Source: an uncultured Collinsella sp. (lineage in GTDB: Bacteria; Actinomycetota; Coriobacteriia; Coriobacteriales; Coriobacteriaceae). From it: 11,223 bases of DNA. Made by a program: the position numbers and the translations under genes. Under the pieces are notes generated by a model. That model ran no database searches, was not told where the DNA came from, and worked only from the letters and a program-made list of their open reading frames with translations. Positions 1 through 7,764 of the stretch are shown piece after piece. Positions within the stretch are counted from its first letter, which is position 1. Each line of letters opens with the position of its first letter. The stretch lies in assembly GCA_958403395.1 (NCBI GenBank), contig CATXXF010000056.1, positions 1 to 11,223 on the forward strand, read 5' to 3'.

Positions 1-1
1 T

Positions 2-793
2 AAAACAATATCTGGAAAATATTGGCGCAGAGATCTCCAAGAGATTTCCAGCAGTATTGTTTTTATTGATGAGGGCAATACTTTTGTTCGATCAAGAGAA
101 TTTGCCCATGAAGCAAAGCGTAGCTCAAACTACTACGTAATCGTCGCCAGAGAGTCACTGCGCCAACTGCCCTATAGCGTTGATGAAATCTACGGTCTTA
201 AGAACACCAACCGAGCCACAACGAAGTATCCCGTTTACTCTCGCGTCTACACCTCTACATATCGAATTTACGGTGATACTGATTTTAGAGGCGAGAGGCC
301 CGAGCTTGTCATCGTCGAGGACACAAATTCGGGCTATGAATTCTTCAGTTTGCTATGCAAAAAGAGCAGCATTAAATGCATCAGCGCGGGAGGCAAATCA
401 AATATTTGCAACTGCATTATGGACGCACCGGAAAACGACATCCTCGTGATTGCCGACGGCGCCGCCTTTGGACCAGAAATTGCGGAAGCAGCTGCTCTAT
501 TGCGCCGAAAGAACATAAAGCTATTCCTACCGGAATCGTTTGAATGGCTCGTGTTGAAGTCGGGATTATTCAACAGCAAACACATTAAGGACATGCTACT
601 TAACCCCGCTGAACATATCGAAAGCTCAAAGTTCTTTAGCTGGGAGAAGTTCTTTACCGCGGAACTCATCGAATGCTCCCGAGACACACGTTTTCGATAT
701 GACAAGAGCCGCTTGAACGAGGAGTACTTGAACCCCTCCACCCTTGCGGCTCTTAAGGATACTTTGCCGGACCTTGGAATTATTTCGCGCTAA
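2..793 (+). CDS. 3' part of an unrecognised protein, possibly a P-loop ATPase with TOPRIM-like C-terminus (partial)
   Basis: The frame is open from the left edge, so the start is outside the window; 263 residues are visible. I do not recognise the family with confidence. Residues 19-24 read IVFIDE followed by FVRSREF, which resembles a Walker B strand of a P-loop NTPase. Residues 46-65 (VIVARESLRQLPYSVDEIYG) could be the sensor region that follows in such ATPases. Residues 102-108 (LVIVEDT) and 147-153 (ILVIADG) are spaced like the Glu and Asp strands of a TOPRIM fold, as in OLD-type ATPase-nucleases, but the usual DxD is not complete. The C-terminal 60 residues are charged and show no motif I know. 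Base composition is clearly AT-richer than all genes to the right, which suggests a separate origin. The stop TAA (791-793) overlaps the stop of the convergent glycosyltransferase gene. Coding status is well supported; the function is a guess. Confidence 0.72.
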   Translation, partial: KTISGKYWRRDLQEISSSIVFIDEGNTFVRSREFAHEAKRSSNYYVIVARESLRQLPYSVDEIYGLKNTNRATTKYPVYSRVYTSTYRIYGDTDFRGERPELVIVEDTNSGYEFFSLLCKKSSIKCISAGGKSNICNCIMDAPENDILVIADGAAFGPEIAEAAALLRRKNIKLFLPESFEWLVLKSGLFNSKHIKDMLLNPAEHIESSKFFSWEKFFTAELIECSRDTRFRYDKSRLNEEYLNPSTLAALKDTLPDLGIISR

Positions 794-3276
794 AGCGAGA
801 AATACTCACTATCGGCAGATAGGTTTGCCCCAAGCCACGGATCGCCCGTCAAGAAGAACTCAGGCCAGCGCTGCATGAACAGTGCTTGTTCGCGTTTCCA
901 GCGGCGCAGTTTTTCCTCGTTGGTCTCTTCCCTGCCGCGCGAGGTGAACTCGTAGTGGTACAGCTCGGCATAGGGCGTAAAGATGGTGCGGTAGCCCGCC
1001 TCCCATACGCGCAGGCAAAAGTCTGCGTCGTTAAAGCCAACGGCGAATTCCTCGTAGTAGCCGCCGACGCGCTCAAATACGTCGCGGCGGACCATCTGAC
1101 AGGCGCCCGTCACGGCGCTGAAGTTGCCCGGGCGCACGGCACGGGCAAGATAACCCTCGCGCTTTGCGGAGAAATCCTGGTTGGCATGAGCAAGTGCGCC
1201 ACGCACGCCAACCAAAATGCCGGCATGTTGTACCAGATGATCGGCAAAATAGAGTTTGGCGCCCACCACGCCCGCATCGGGACGCTGCAGATAGCCCATC
1301 ATCTCTTCGATAAAATCGGGGCTTATGACCTCGGTATCGTTGTTGAGCAGCAGCAGATAGTCGCCCTTGGCATGCTCCACGCCAAAGTTAATGATCTGGG
1401 AGTAATTGAACTCGCCCGGCCAGTACACAACGCGCGCGCTACCTTTGCCCTCAGATGCCGCGACCACGCGCTCCGGCAGGGTTTCGTAATACGCAAACGT
1501 CTCCGGGGCTTCGCTGTTGTTCTCCACCAAGACGATCTCGTAGTTGGCATACGTGACCTTCTGGGCGATCGACATCGCACAAGCATCGAGCGTCTCAACA
1601 TGGTCCTTGGTGGGAATCACAATGCTCACCAGTGGCGCAGGCTCCGGCAGCGCATAGCGCATGCGGTAGACAAACGGCGTCTCGGTCTCCTCGACCGTTC
1701 CGTGAACGCCCAGCGAGTCAAAGTGGCGCTGCAGAGCCAGGCGCCCGGCCTCGATGGCATACGGTTTGCTGTCGGCGGATCCGTCGGCGGTCGATCCCGG
1801 ATGAACGCGCCAGTGATACAGCACGTGCGCAACATGCTCAAACCGCGCGTCCGCCGAAAGGCAGCGAAGCGTCAGGTCGTAGTCCTGGGCACCCGCAACG
1901 TCTTCTGGGGACGTGCCGATACGATCGATAAGCGTCTTCTCCACCATCAGGAAATGCGTCACGCAGTTATGGCTATAGAGCAGGTCGACGTTGAGTTTGG
2001 TCTTAAAGACCGGCTGGCCCCACTTCCCCGTTTTCTGGAACATGTCCTCGTCGCAGAATAGGACCTGGGGACGCTCGTCCTCGGCCGCCTTATTCAGCGC
2101 GGAAACATAGTGGAATAACGCGTCCGGCTCCAGAATGTCATCGTGGTCCAAGAACGCGATGTAGTCGCCCATCGCTTGCTCAATACCTGCGTTGGTGTTG
2201 ACCACAATGCCGCCGTTGCCGGGCAGCCCAATGCGACGAACGCGCTCGTCGTGGGTGCCTGCCGCAAGGTCGGCAACCGCATCCCATTCAGGTGAGGCAT
2301 CCATAAGGAGCAATTCCCAGTTGTCATAGCTCTGGGCTAGCACCGAGTCCAGTAGCTCGCGCAGGTAGACCCGATCAGTCTTGTAGCACGGCACCACAAT
2401 GCTCACGAGCGGCCTATAGGCAAAGGCCGCCGAAGCGACACGCTGGCACGCCAGATCGCCCGGCTTTGCGCGATGCTGCTCAAACCAACGTCGATAAGCT
2501 GCGTCGTCAGCGCGTGCATCCTTCATGCGGTTCCAGCTGTCGTCGACCATGCCGTTGTACAGGCGACCATCCATGGCGCAAAACCCGCTCTGGATCTGCT
2601 CTGTGGAATCGCTCACAATCGCGACAAAATCTCGTATATCCTGAGGCATCTCAACGCTCAGATACGTTTTATTGACACGGCAACCGTTGCGCTGCGGCAC
2701 ATCGACCTGCGATTCAAACACATGCACGATAACATCGATGGCATTCATATGCGTATCGAAGATCTGGAGCTCAGGGGCGCACTGGGGATCTCCCGCCCAG
2801 GTAACCTCATAGCGCCACACCGCGCCGGCGTCTGCCGTCAAATAGCGAATGGCATCGATCTCGTAGCGACCGCAGCATTCGCCACGCTGCGCATCGCGGA
2901 TAAGCGCGCACAGCGCAGGCTTTGCTTTGTAGTTAATCTTGGATTCCAGCTTGGCCACGCGGCTATCGAGGCGAATGGAGCCCAACCTTTGGCCACCGGA
3001 TGCAAAAACGACATCCATCGACGAGCCATCCAAAAACGGAAGCACCAAGACGGCGAGCTCGCGCTCGTAATCGGAAGCGGAAGGGCAAAGCGCCAGCACA
3101 CGGCCATAATCGACCGGGAGCACCAGCGACGGCACACAAGAACCGCTCGTTGTCGCGTGGGCAAACGCTTGAGAACCCTCCCGCTCAATAAACGCAGCGA
3201 CATCCTGACCGGCAAAACGAAGCAGCACAAACAGACGGCCCTGACTGCGGCAAAGTGCCAAACGCTTGATACTCAT
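790..3276 (-). CDS. Bifunctional (two-module) family 2 glycosyltransferase
   Basis: This 828-residue protein has two GT-A (GT2) domains and probably adds two sugars, or a repeating pair, to a lipid-linked glycan at the inner face of the membrane. Residues 1-285 form an N-terminal region without recognisable motifs. Module 1 (about 288-520) begins VSIVVPCYK, has the metal-binding FLDHDD at 375-380, GAQDYDLTL at 462-470 and YHWRVHPGS. Module 2 (about 548-790) begins VSIVIPTKDH, has LLLLNNDTEV (NND at 645-647), the TGACQMVRRDVF acceptor-site segment, FNDADFCLR at 748-756 and YHYEFTSRG. This is the architecture of large O-antigen and cell-wall rhamnan transferases such as WsaE-like proteins. No transmembrane segment is visible. 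The ATG start directly abuts the TAG of the upstream gene, so translation is probably coupled; a GAGAAG lies about 5-10 bases before it. It is the last gene of the operon. Both modules keep their acidic motifs, so both are probably active. Sugar specificity cannot be read. Confidence 0.9.
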   Translation of the reverse strand: MSIKRLALCRSQGRLFVLLRFAGQDVAAFIEREGSQAFAHATTSGSCVPSLVLPVDYGRVLALCPSASDYERELAVLVLPFLDGSSMDVVFASGGQRLGSIRLDSRVAKLESKINYKAKPALCALIRDAQRGECCGRYEIDAIRYLTADAGAVWRYEVTWAGDPQCAPELQIFDTHMNAIDVIVHVFESQVDVPQRNGCRVNKTYLSVEMPQDIRDFVAIVSDSTEQIQSGFCAMDGRLYNGMVDDSWNRMKDARADDAAYRRWFEQHRAKPGDLACQRVASAAFAYRPLVSIVVPCYKTDRVYLRELLDSVLAQSYDNWELLLMDASPEWDAVADLAAGTHDERVRRIGLPGNGGIVVNTNAGIEQAMGDYIAFLDHDDILEPDALFHYVSALNKAAEDERPQVLFCDEDMFQKTGKWGQPVFKTKLNVDLLYSHNCVTHFLMVEKTLIDRIGTSPEDVAGAQDYDLTLRCLSADARFEHVAHVLYHWRVHPGSTADGSADSKPYAIEAGRLALQRHFDSLGVHGTVEETETPFVYRMRYALPEPAPLVSIVIPTKDHVETLDACAMSIAQKVTYANYEIVLVENNSEAPETFAYYETLPERVVAASEGKGSARVVYWPGEFNYSQIINFGVEHAKGDYLLLLNNDTEVISPDFIEEMMGYLQRPDAGVVGAKLYFADHLVQHAGILVGVRGALAHANQDFSAKREGYLARAVRPGNFSAVTGACQMVRRDVFERVGGYYEEFAVGFNDADFCLRVWEAGYRTIFTPYAELYHYEFTSRGREETNEEKLRRWKREQALFMQRWPEFFLTGDPWLGANLSADSEYFSL

Positions 3277-4344
3277 CTACACTTCTCGCTTTCCCAGGGC
3301 GTTCGCTGCCATGCGTTTGCAGGCACCCAGGCGCCCAAACCTCAAGACGTCGTAATCGAACATGAGCTTTTTGCACTCACGGGCATTGGGGGCCTTGCTG
3401 GTAAGCGCCGCACGCACCATAGCAGCAACAGAAGGAGCGCATTGTGCGAGCGCAATATCGCTGCCCACGGCAGAGCCGGCAAGCGCCGTGGCAACGGCAG
3501 CAAACACCTTGCCGCAGTCCGAGCCCAGCAACCTGAGCGCATCGTACAGCACCAGATCGCATAGGAAGTACGCCAGGTCATCGGCATGCTGTACATCGAG
3601 ACCGTCGCGCTGCCAGTCAGCCAGCACCGCGGAGTAAATCTTCACGTGCTCCAGCAGTCGCGTCTCGTCGTCATAGCGCATGGTGTCCATAAGTGAGCCC
3701 TTGCGCGCCACGCGGTAGTCGTACAGCCTGTTCGAAATAAGCGCGGTCTTGCGCGAGCGACCGTACACGGCAAAATCGAAGACCTGGTCCTCGCCATACT
3801 TGACGGTTTCGTCGAACACGATCCCGTTGCCCAGCAAAAACTCACGCTTGCAAGCGGTGCGCCATGCAAAGGGGCGAGAAGCTTCCTTAAACAGCAGGTC
3901 AGAGCAATAGCCTTCAAACGACACATCGCGCGGACTCAGCACATAGTTAAGCCACGGATATCCCGCCTCCAGCGGATACGGATTCGCACCAAAGGTCAAA
4001 ACGTCGCAGTCCTCGCGCTCAAAGGCATCGACGATCACACGGCATGCATCAGGCGTAAATCGGTCGTCGGAATCCAAGAACGCGACGATAGGCGCCGTGG
4101 ACGCGGCGATGCCTACATTACGTGCACTCGACAGGCCCCCGTTTGGCTTATCGACCAGCGTAAAGCGCGCGTCCTTTTCGCAATAGGCAGCTGCAATCTC
4201 GCGCGAACCGTCCGGCGAGCCATCGTTGACCAGCACGCCCTCCCAATCGAGCATGTCCTGCGCAAGCAGGGAGTCCAGGCACCAGGCCAGGCACTCCTCC
4301 ACTTTATAGATGGGAACGACAACGGAAATCTTGGGGGTAGCCAT
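3277..4344 (-). CDS. Family 2 glycosyltransferase (single GT-A domain)
   Basis: The 355-residue protein carries a complete GT2 catalytic domain in its first 190 residues: ISVVVPIYK (6-14), VLVNDGSPDGS (37-47), NGGLSSARNVGI (68-79), FLDSDD (DSDD at 91-94, the nucleotide-sugar/metal motif) and KYGEDQVF (GED at 184-186, the likely catalytic base region). The C-terminal half is alpha-helical-looking with no membrane span. It most likely transfers one sugar onto a growing surface polysaccharide precursor in the cytoplasm. A longer frame starts at GTG 4350, but AGGAG at 4354-4358 sits only 3 bases from that codon and 9 from the ATG at 4342-4344, so I choose the ATG. The Shine-Dalgarno sequence overlaps the stop codon of the upstream gene, which implies coupled translation. 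The stop TAG touches the ATG of the two-module transferase. The sugar and acceptor are unknown. Confidence 0.9.
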   Translation of the reverse strand: MATPKISVVVPIYKVEECLAWCLDSLLAQDMLDWEGVLVNDGSPDGSREIAAAYCEKDARFTLVDKPNGGLSSARNVGIAASTAPIVAFLDSDDRFTPDACRVIVDAFEREDCDVLTFGANPYPLEAGYPWLNYVLSPRDVSFEGYCSDLLFKEASRPFAWRTACKREFLLGNGIVFDETVKYGEDQVFDFAVYGRSRKTALISNRLYDYRVARKGSLMDTMRYDDETRLLEHVKIYSAVLADWQRDGLDVQHADDLAYFLCDLVLYDALRLLGSDCGKVFAAVATALAGSAVGSDIALAQCAPSVAAMVRAALTSKAPNARECKKLMFDYDVLRFGRLGACKRMAANALGKREV

Positions 4345-4353
4345 AGTCACTCG

Positions 4354-4358
4354 CTCCT
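4354..4358 (-). promoter_or_regulatory. Ribosome binding site deciding ATG over GTG
   Basis: AGGAG on the minus strand is 9 bases from ATG 4342-4344 but only 3 from the in-frame GTG 4348-4350. It overlaps the stop codon (4357-4359) of the preceding gene. Confidence 0.7.
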
Positions 4359-5475
4359 ACTGTGCGGCCGGAACGTCATCAGGGTGCGGGTTGTCACCGT
4401 AGGTGCGCTGATACGTCAGCACGCGCCAGACCAGCGGCAGGCCACCGATCTTAAAGTAATGCTTAAACGTATTGAGCTTGCCCGGCTTCTTAAAGTCAAA
4501 GCGCGAATCGATATAGGCGCGGGGTGACTTGACCATTAGGCGCAAGTCGGTCTCGCCACGCGGATCAAACAGCGACAGGTCAAAGCGACCGGCATCCCAA
4601 TCGGCCTTGAGCTCGGGAGATGCCTTTTCCCAAAACTGCTCACGCAGTTCATCGACCAGACGCCCATCATTCCAACGGTACGTATCGACCTTCATGCGCA
4701 TTAAAATGCCCTGGAGCTGAGCCTTGAGCTCGGGACGCTCATCCAAAAAACGTTGCATCTCGGCATATTCGTCGCACACGCAAAACACCTTGTTGGGCGA
4801 ATTAACGGAGCTCTTCTCGTTATCCTGGCGATAGCACAAAATGGGGTCCGCAATAAACGCGGCACGTTCGGCGCAAGCCCAAACCTTAAAGTTAAAGCCT
4901 GCGTCCTGATACGAGGCGCCCGGCGTGGGAAGGAACCGAATCTGATTGTCGTTGAGGAACTCGCGCCGATAGATAGCCGACCAAATGGAAGGTTTGCGGT
5001 AGAAGATGCCCGGGCGATCGACGGGGCGATACGCGGCGCCCGTCATATGCTCGTCGATGATCCCAAACAGCTCACGGCGTTCGTTGGGCGTGGACCAATA
5101 CAGGTAAAAGTCGCCCTTTACCACATCGGCATGCTCAGCATCGGCCTTGGCGACCAGCTTTTGGAGCGAATCCTCAAACATAAAGTCGTCGGACTCAAGG
5201 ATGCCCACGTACTCGCCGCGCGCCATCTCCAGGCCGCGGTTCATCGAGTCGCCGTAGCCGCTGTTGGCTTTGTCGATCATCTTTACACGGGGGTCGCGCT
5301 CCATGTACTCGCGAATGATATCCGGCGAGCAATCGGTGGAGCCGTCGTTGATACAGATAATCTCGATGTCCTTAAGCGTCTGCGCCACGGCGGAATCGAG
5401 GCACTCGCGTAAGTAGCGTTCGACATTGCAAATGGGGACAAGCAGCGAAACTTTAGGGGTATCAGAGTTCTGCAA
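4357..5475 (-). CDS. Family 2 glycosyltransferase, paralogue of the operon's first gene
   Basis: The 372-residue protein has an N-terminal GT2 domain: VSLLVPICN (9-17), CINDGSTDCSP, NSGYGDSMNRGLEMARG, GILESDD (ESDD at 94-97) and PTPGASYQDAGFNFK (QD at 190-191). The segment KPSIWSAIYRREFL (161-174) and CYRQDNEKSSVNS are shared with the gene at 6597-7700. By eye, 81 of 91 residues (9-99) are identical between the two, while the C-terminal halves differ strongly, so they probably use the same donor type with different acceptors. The open frame continues upstream to 5664, but that part has no GT2 character and lies over the 3' end of the neighbouring gene. An AGGAGG at 5481-5486, five bases before TTG 5473-5475, fixes the start, and the paralogue begins the same way. 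The C-terminus ends in a Pro/Asp-rich tail (NPHPDDVPAAQ). It is the third gene of the leftward operon, separated by 74 bases from the second. Confidence 0.9.
   Translation of the reverse strand: MQNSDTPKVSLLVPICNVERYLRECLDSAVAQTLKDIEIICINDGSTDCSPDIIREYMERDPRVKMIDKANSGYGDSMNRGLEMARGEYVGILESDDFMFEDSLQKLVAKADAEHADVVKGDFYLYWSTPNERRELFGIIDEHMTGAAYRPVDRPGIFYRKPSIWSAIYRREFLNDNQIRFLPTPGASYQDAGFNFKVWACAERAAFIADPILCYRQDNEKSSVNSPNKVFCVCDEYAEMQRFLDERPELKAQLQGILMRMKVDTYRWNDGRLVDELREQFWEKASPELKADWDAGRFDLSLFDPRGETDLRLMVKSPRAYIDSRFDFKKPGKLNTFKHYFKIGGLPLVWRVLTYQRTYGDNPHPDDVPAAQ
5179..5451 (-). repeat. Diverged direct repeat, copy 1 (GT2 catalytic half)
   Basis: This stretch encodes residues 9-99 of the transferase at 4357-5475 and aligns without gaps to 7398-7670, offset 2219 bases. 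It contains an exact 31-base match (5238-5268 to 7457-7487). Most differences are in third codon positions. It arose by gene duplication and is not a mobile repeat. Confidence 0.8.
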
Positions 5476-5480
5476 GAGAA

Positions 5481-5486
5481 CCTCCT
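5481..5486 (-). promoter_or_regulatory. Ribosome binding site fixing a TTG start
   Basis: A full AGGAGG on the minus strand lies 5 bases before TTG 5473-5475. It argues against the 63-residue N-terminal extension that the open frame would allow. Confidence 0.8.
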
Positions 5487-5509
5487 GTTGAATAGCGTGT
5501 AACAGGGTT

Positions 5510-5518
5510 ATTTTAGCA
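5510..5518 (-). promoter_or_regulatory. Candidate internal promoter (extended -10)
   Basis: In the 74-base gap between the second and third operon genes the minus strand reads TGCTAAAAT, an extended -10 (TGn plus TAAAAT, 5 of 6). Start would be near 5503, about 28 bases before TTG 5475. No good -35 is seen. It could give the last three genes separate transcription. The gap also contains a small GCCGC/GCGGC inverted repeat (about 5518-5537) without a T tract. Confidence 0.28.
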
Positions 5519-5549
5519 GCCGCGTTACGGCGAGCGGCAGCGCTTGGAA

Positions 5550-6590
5550 TTAGATAAAGCGCTCCAGGCAGGCTTTGAGACCACGAGTCGAAAGATAGAA
5601 CAGCGTGGCATCTGCCATCGAAACGCCCGAGGTCGCCGCAACGAGCTTGTGGGCAACACGGCAAACGGCGCCCTTAGCAGGCATATCCGCCCACGCCGTT
5701 CCCAAAAACGTCGTGAGATCCATGTTGACGCGAGCCGCCACGCGATGGAAACCATCGGCATCCAAGCGCGCCAGGTCGAACACAATTAGGTCCAAAAACC
5801 AAGTTATCAGCTCGCCGGGACACAGGTCCAATAGACCGTAGGCCGCCCAGTCCTCCAAGACCTCCTCGAGCATCCTCATGTGGGCGTCAAGCTTTTTGGC
5901 GCGAGCCTCGGCACTGTTGAACTCGTGCGTCGCCGATTCGCTCTCCATCACGTAGTGGTAGAACTTGTCCGGCATGACGACGGTCTTGCGGGCAAGCGCA
6001 TAAGCCGCAAATTGGAAGACGACGTCCTCGCCCAAAGCCAAACCGGGGGCGAAGCGAATACCTTCGCGATTGAGCAGCTCGCGCGAAAAAGCCGCGCGGC
6101 AGGCATAGGGCTGCGCATTCGAATGGAACAGCAGTTGGGGATCACGGGCGCCAAAGATACCAGCTTTGGGGCTCATGAGTTGCTGGACGCGTTTGGGGGC
6201 AGCATCGGCAGGTTCACAGACGCCGCCATAAACGGCGGCCTCGGCATCCGCAGACTCCATGGCATGCAGCACGCGCTCGACCGTCTGGGCATCGATGTAA
6301 TCGTCGGCGTCCACAAAAAAGACGGTCTCGCCCTCGGCAGCATCGATACCGGCATTTCGAGCGCACGAGACGCCCGCGTTTTCCTGGTCAATCACCAGTA
6401 CACGATCGTCGGCCTGCGCGATCTGGCGCAACGCGTTCAACGAATCATCAGTCGAACCGTCGTTGACGCAGACAACCTGAATCGAGCGCTCGGACTGGGC
6501 CAACAGCGAATCGAGGCATCGCTGAATCGAGCGCGCAGAGTTGTAAACGGGGACGACAATGGTAGCTTTAGGACACGAGGCCTCTCCCAT
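5550..6590 (-). CDS. Family 2 glycosyltransferase (single GT-A domain)
   Basis: The 346-residue protein has a full GT2 core: ATIVVPVYNS (9-18), CVNDGSTDDS (41-50), NAGVSCARNAGI (71-82), FFVDADD (DADD at 94-97) and LALGEDVVF (GED at 187-189). The C-terminal 150 residues are helical-looking and contain WFLDLIVFDLARLD, similar in place and style to YFLCDLVLYDALRLL of the gene at 3277-4344, so these two also belong to one subfamily. It is predicted to be cytoplasmic or peripherally membrane-bound and to add one sugar of the surface glycan. The ATG start lies 6 bases after the stop of the first operon gene; the ribosome binding site is only moderate, with a GGGG run and a short AGG upstream, consistent with translation by coupling. 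Donor and acceptor sugars cannot be deduced. Confidence 0.9.
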   Translation of the reverse strand: MGEASCPKATIVVPVYNSARSIQRCLDSLLAQSERSIQVVCVNDGSTDDSLNALRQIAQADDRVLVIDQENAGVSCARNAGIDAAEGETVFFVDADDYIDAQTVERVLHAMESADAEAAVYGGVCEPADAAPKRVQQLMSPKAGIFGARDPQLLFHSNAQPYACRAAFSRELLNREGIRFAPGLALGEDVVFQFAAYALARKTVVMPDKFYHYVMESESATHEFNSAEARAKKLDAHMRMLEEVLEDWAAYGLLDLCPGELITWFLDLIVFDLARLDADGFHRVAARVNMDLTTFLGTAWADMPAKGAVCRVAHKLVAATSGVSMADATLFYLSTRGLKACLERFI

Positions 6591-6596
6591 GCCGAC

Positions 6597-7700
6597 CTAC
6601 CCCCTCAGCGATTCGATGAGGAAGGCAGCAACCACGCCTGGGCCTCCAACCGAGGCGTAATACTTAGCACGCCCCAAGGCACCATCCGTCGCAAAACTCG
6701 GGTGCTCGTCAACCCAGCCCTCAGGATCTTTGAGGATGACAGCGAGATTTGCGCGCTTCCACGGCTTGAGGTCGTCAAGCGAAAAGTCCCCGGCGTCCAA
6801 GGCCGCCTGAAATTCCTTGGCCATCTGCACCAGGAACTCCTTATAGAACTTAGGCGCCAGGCGCACGTAGTTCCACATGTACGAATCGTACTTAATGAGC
6901 TGATTGAACTTGAGCATGCGCGCGACATCGACGCTTGCGTGGTCGCGGGCATAATCCTCTCGAATCCAACGCTCAATCTCGGCATACTCGGTATTGACGC
7001 AAAAGACCTTAGCCGAAGAATTGACCGAGGAATTCTCGTTGTCCTGTCGATACGACAAAACAGCATCATGCAGGTAAACAGCCTTATCGGCGCACGCGAT
7101 CACCTTAAAGGCGAATGACGTGTCCTGAAAGGATGCCCCCGGAGTCGGCAGGAACGTAATGCCGTTGCGCTCAAGAAAACCGCGACGGTACACTGCCGAC
7201 CAAATCGACGGCTTTTGCTTAAAGAACTGCGTCGTATCGCTCGGGTGCACTGGCTTGCCACAGTCCTTGGCTTTAAACATCTCGTGCAGCGAACGGCGCT
7301 CCTCGGGCTTAGACCAGTAGAAATCAAAGTTCGCCTTCGCAAAGTCGGCATTATTGCTATCGGCGGCCGAGACAAGCTTTTCGAGTGCGTCGGACGCCAT
7401 AAAGTCATCGGACTCCAAGATGCCAACGTACTTGCCACGCGCCATCTCCAGACCGTGGTTCATCGAGTCGCCGTAGCCGCTGTTGGCCTTGTCGATCATC
7501 TTGACGCGCCTATCGCGCTCCATATACTCGCGGATAATCGCCGGCGAGTTGTCGGTCGACCCGTCGTTAATGCAGATGATCTCAATATCCTTGAGCGTCT
7601 GCGCCAGGGCGGAATCGAGGCACTCGCGCAGGTAGCGCTGAACATTGTAAATGGGAATAAGCAGCGACAGAACAGGGCTGCCAGAGGCGTTAGTAGACAA
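6597..7700 (-). CDS. Family 2 glycosyltransferase, first gene of the leftward operon
   Basis: The 367-residue protein has the GT2 motifs LSLLIPIYN (11-19), CINDGSTDNSP, NSGYGDSMNHGLEMARG, GILESDD (ESDD at 96-99) and PTPGASFQDTSFAFK (QD at 192-193). The start is TTG 7698-7700, supported by AAGGAG at 7706-7711 with a 5-base spacer; no ATG fits. It is the paralogue of the gene at 4357-5475, and nucleotide similarity is high over the first 100 codons with mostly third-base differences. The second half (KPSIWSAVYRRGFL, CVNTEYAEIERWI, then a divergent helical tail ending in FLIESLRG) is less conserved. As the promoter-proximal gene behind the divergent control region it probably acts early in assembly, but gene order is weak evidence. 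It should act at the inner face of the cytoplasmic membrane on a lipid-linked acceptor, as is usual for this family. Specificity is unknown. Confidence 0.91.
   Translation of the reverse strand: MSTNASGSPVLSLLIPIYNVQRYLRECLDSALAQTLKDIEIICINDGSTDNSPAIIREYMERDRRVKMIDKANSGYGDSMNHGLEMARGKYVGILESDDFMASDALEKLVSAADSNNADFAKANFDFYWSKPEERRSLHEMFKAKDCGKPVHPSDTTQFFKQKPSIWSAVYRRGFLERNGITFLPTPGASFQDTSFAFKVIACADKAVYLHDAVLSYRQDNENSSVNSSAKVFCVNTEYAEIERWIREDYARDHASVDVARMLKFNQLIKYDSYMWNYVRLAPKFYKEFLVQMAKEFQAALDAGDFSLDDLKPWKRANLAVILKDPEGWVDEHPSFATDGALGRAKYYASVGGPGVVAAFLIESLRG
7398..7670 (-). repeat. Diverged direct repeat, copy 2 (GT2 catalytic half)
   Basis: Partner of 5179-5451, encoding residues 11-101 of the transferase at 6597-7700. 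The similarity fades after the ESDD motif and returns only in patches such as KPSIWSA and YRQDNE. Confidence 0.8.
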
Positions 7701-7705
7701 ATGTG

Positions 7706-7711
7706 CTCCTT
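7706..7711 (-). promoter_or_regulatory. Ribosome binding site fixing a TTG start
   Basis: AAGGAG on the minus strand lies 5 bases before TTG 7698-7700. It decides the start of the first operon gene, which has no ATG at a suitable place. Confidence 0.75.
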
Positions 7712-7764
7712 AGGAAATACCTGTCGTTTCATGGTATCAAAGGGTCAGCGCGCCAGCGGGCGTT

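Noticed and set aside
886..2061. A 391-codon rightward open frame opposite the two-module transferase
   Set aside because: It lies antisense to a gene with clear GT2 motifs, has no domain character or ribosome binding site, and is the usual shadow frame of GC-rich codons.
5476..5664. N-terminal extension of the third operon transferase with a Cys-rich start
   Set aside because: It overlaps the 3' end of the neighbouring gene and adds nothing typical of GT2; AGGAGG before TTG 5475 fixes the true start.
5880..7118. A 412-codon rightward open frame spanning two transferase genes
   Set aside because: It runs antisense across a gene boundary and shows only mirror-like composition without motifs.
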